5,196 nt of DNA, taken from the NCBI GenBank assembly GCA_016742295.1, contig JACVCA010000111.1:1-5196 (forward strand), in the 5' to 3' direction. Shown here piece after piece: positions 5,154 through 5,196 of this stretch (position 1 is the first letter of the stretch; every line of letters starts with the position of its first letter). Position numbers and translations under genes: made by a program. The notes under the pieces are model-generated. The model was not told where the DNA came from. It searched no databases and was given only the letters and a program-made list of their open reading frames with translations. Source of the DNA: Alphaproteobacteria bacterium (GTDB lineage Bacteria > Pseudomonadota > Alphaproteobacteria > JAGOMX01).

Positions 5154-5196
5154 GCTTGATTGAAGAAGAGAGATTCTTACTGAGAATCTCTCAAGC
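5154..5196 (+). terminator. Strong inverted repeat after the exported-protein gene, probable terminator cut by the window end
   Basis: GAGAGATTCT (5168-5177) and AGAATCTCTC (5183-5192) form a perfect 10-bp stem around a 5-base TACTG loop. In addition GCTTGA (5154-5159) is complementary to TCAAGC (5191-5196), so an alternative, longer hairpin of 8 + 6 bp with a one-sided bulge is possible. An A-rich run (AAAAAGAAA, 5145-5153) precedes it. The T-run expected for a rho-independent terminator would lie beyond the right edge, so this call is incomplete. With the A-run on the left it could act in both directions. Confidence 0.6.

Noticed and set aside
1..5196. tRNA genes, CRISPR array, insertion sequence or transposase, integration site
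   Set aside because: I looked for cloverleaf-like stems, regularly spaced repeats, and terminal inverted repeats with target duplications, and found none. All repeats seen are within or next to the exported-protein gene or are the short AT-rich ones listed.

Overview
The window is an AT-rich bacterial chromosome segment. It has Gram-negative (Pseudomonadota-like) hallmarks: a polar amino acid ABC importer with a putative lipoprotein or periplasmic binding protein, a short CpaA/TadV-type prepilin peptidase, a Bcr/CflA-type drug/H+ antiporter and a Sec-exported protein of unknown function. The low GC content, the small unrecognised exported protein and the Bcr/CflA pump would suit a host-associated alpha- or gammaproteobacterium (Holosporales-, Rickettsiales- or Legionellales-like). 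That is an inference from style only. No rRNA or other phylogenetic marker is present.

Layout. Positions 1-150 hold the 3' end of an unrecognised, probably coding frame on the + strand. It stops 3 bp before the convergent end of the next gene. Positions 154 to about 2334 (- strand) form a compact three-gene operon transcribed leftward: solute-binding protein, permease, ATPase. The genes overlap by 4 and 8 bp, so translational coupling is likely. Together they make a complete type I ABC importer for a polar amino acid, with one permease gene (presumably a homodimer) and one ATPase gene. Positions 2335-2462 are an AT-only-looking spacer with a small repeat/palindrome. Positions 2463-2888 (- strand) encode a stand-alone prepilin peptidase catalytic domain with no pilin or secretion genes beside it. 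Positions 2889-3052 are a divergent intergenic region.

The right half is on the + strand. An MFS transporter at 3053-4336 carries the diagnostic Bcr/CflA motifs. It is followed by a Sec-exported protein of about 226 residues (best start 4424). This protein has two copies of a Y-x-T-L-R-K-P-L motif and ends in two perfect heptads of charged, coiled-coil-type sequence. A strong inverted repeat at the right edge (5154-5196) is probably the transcription terminator, cut off by the window end.

Most of the window is ordinary transport and envelope biology. The part that is least explained is the exported repeat protein at 4424-5104. No multi-gene novel system can be demonstrated from this sequence alone.
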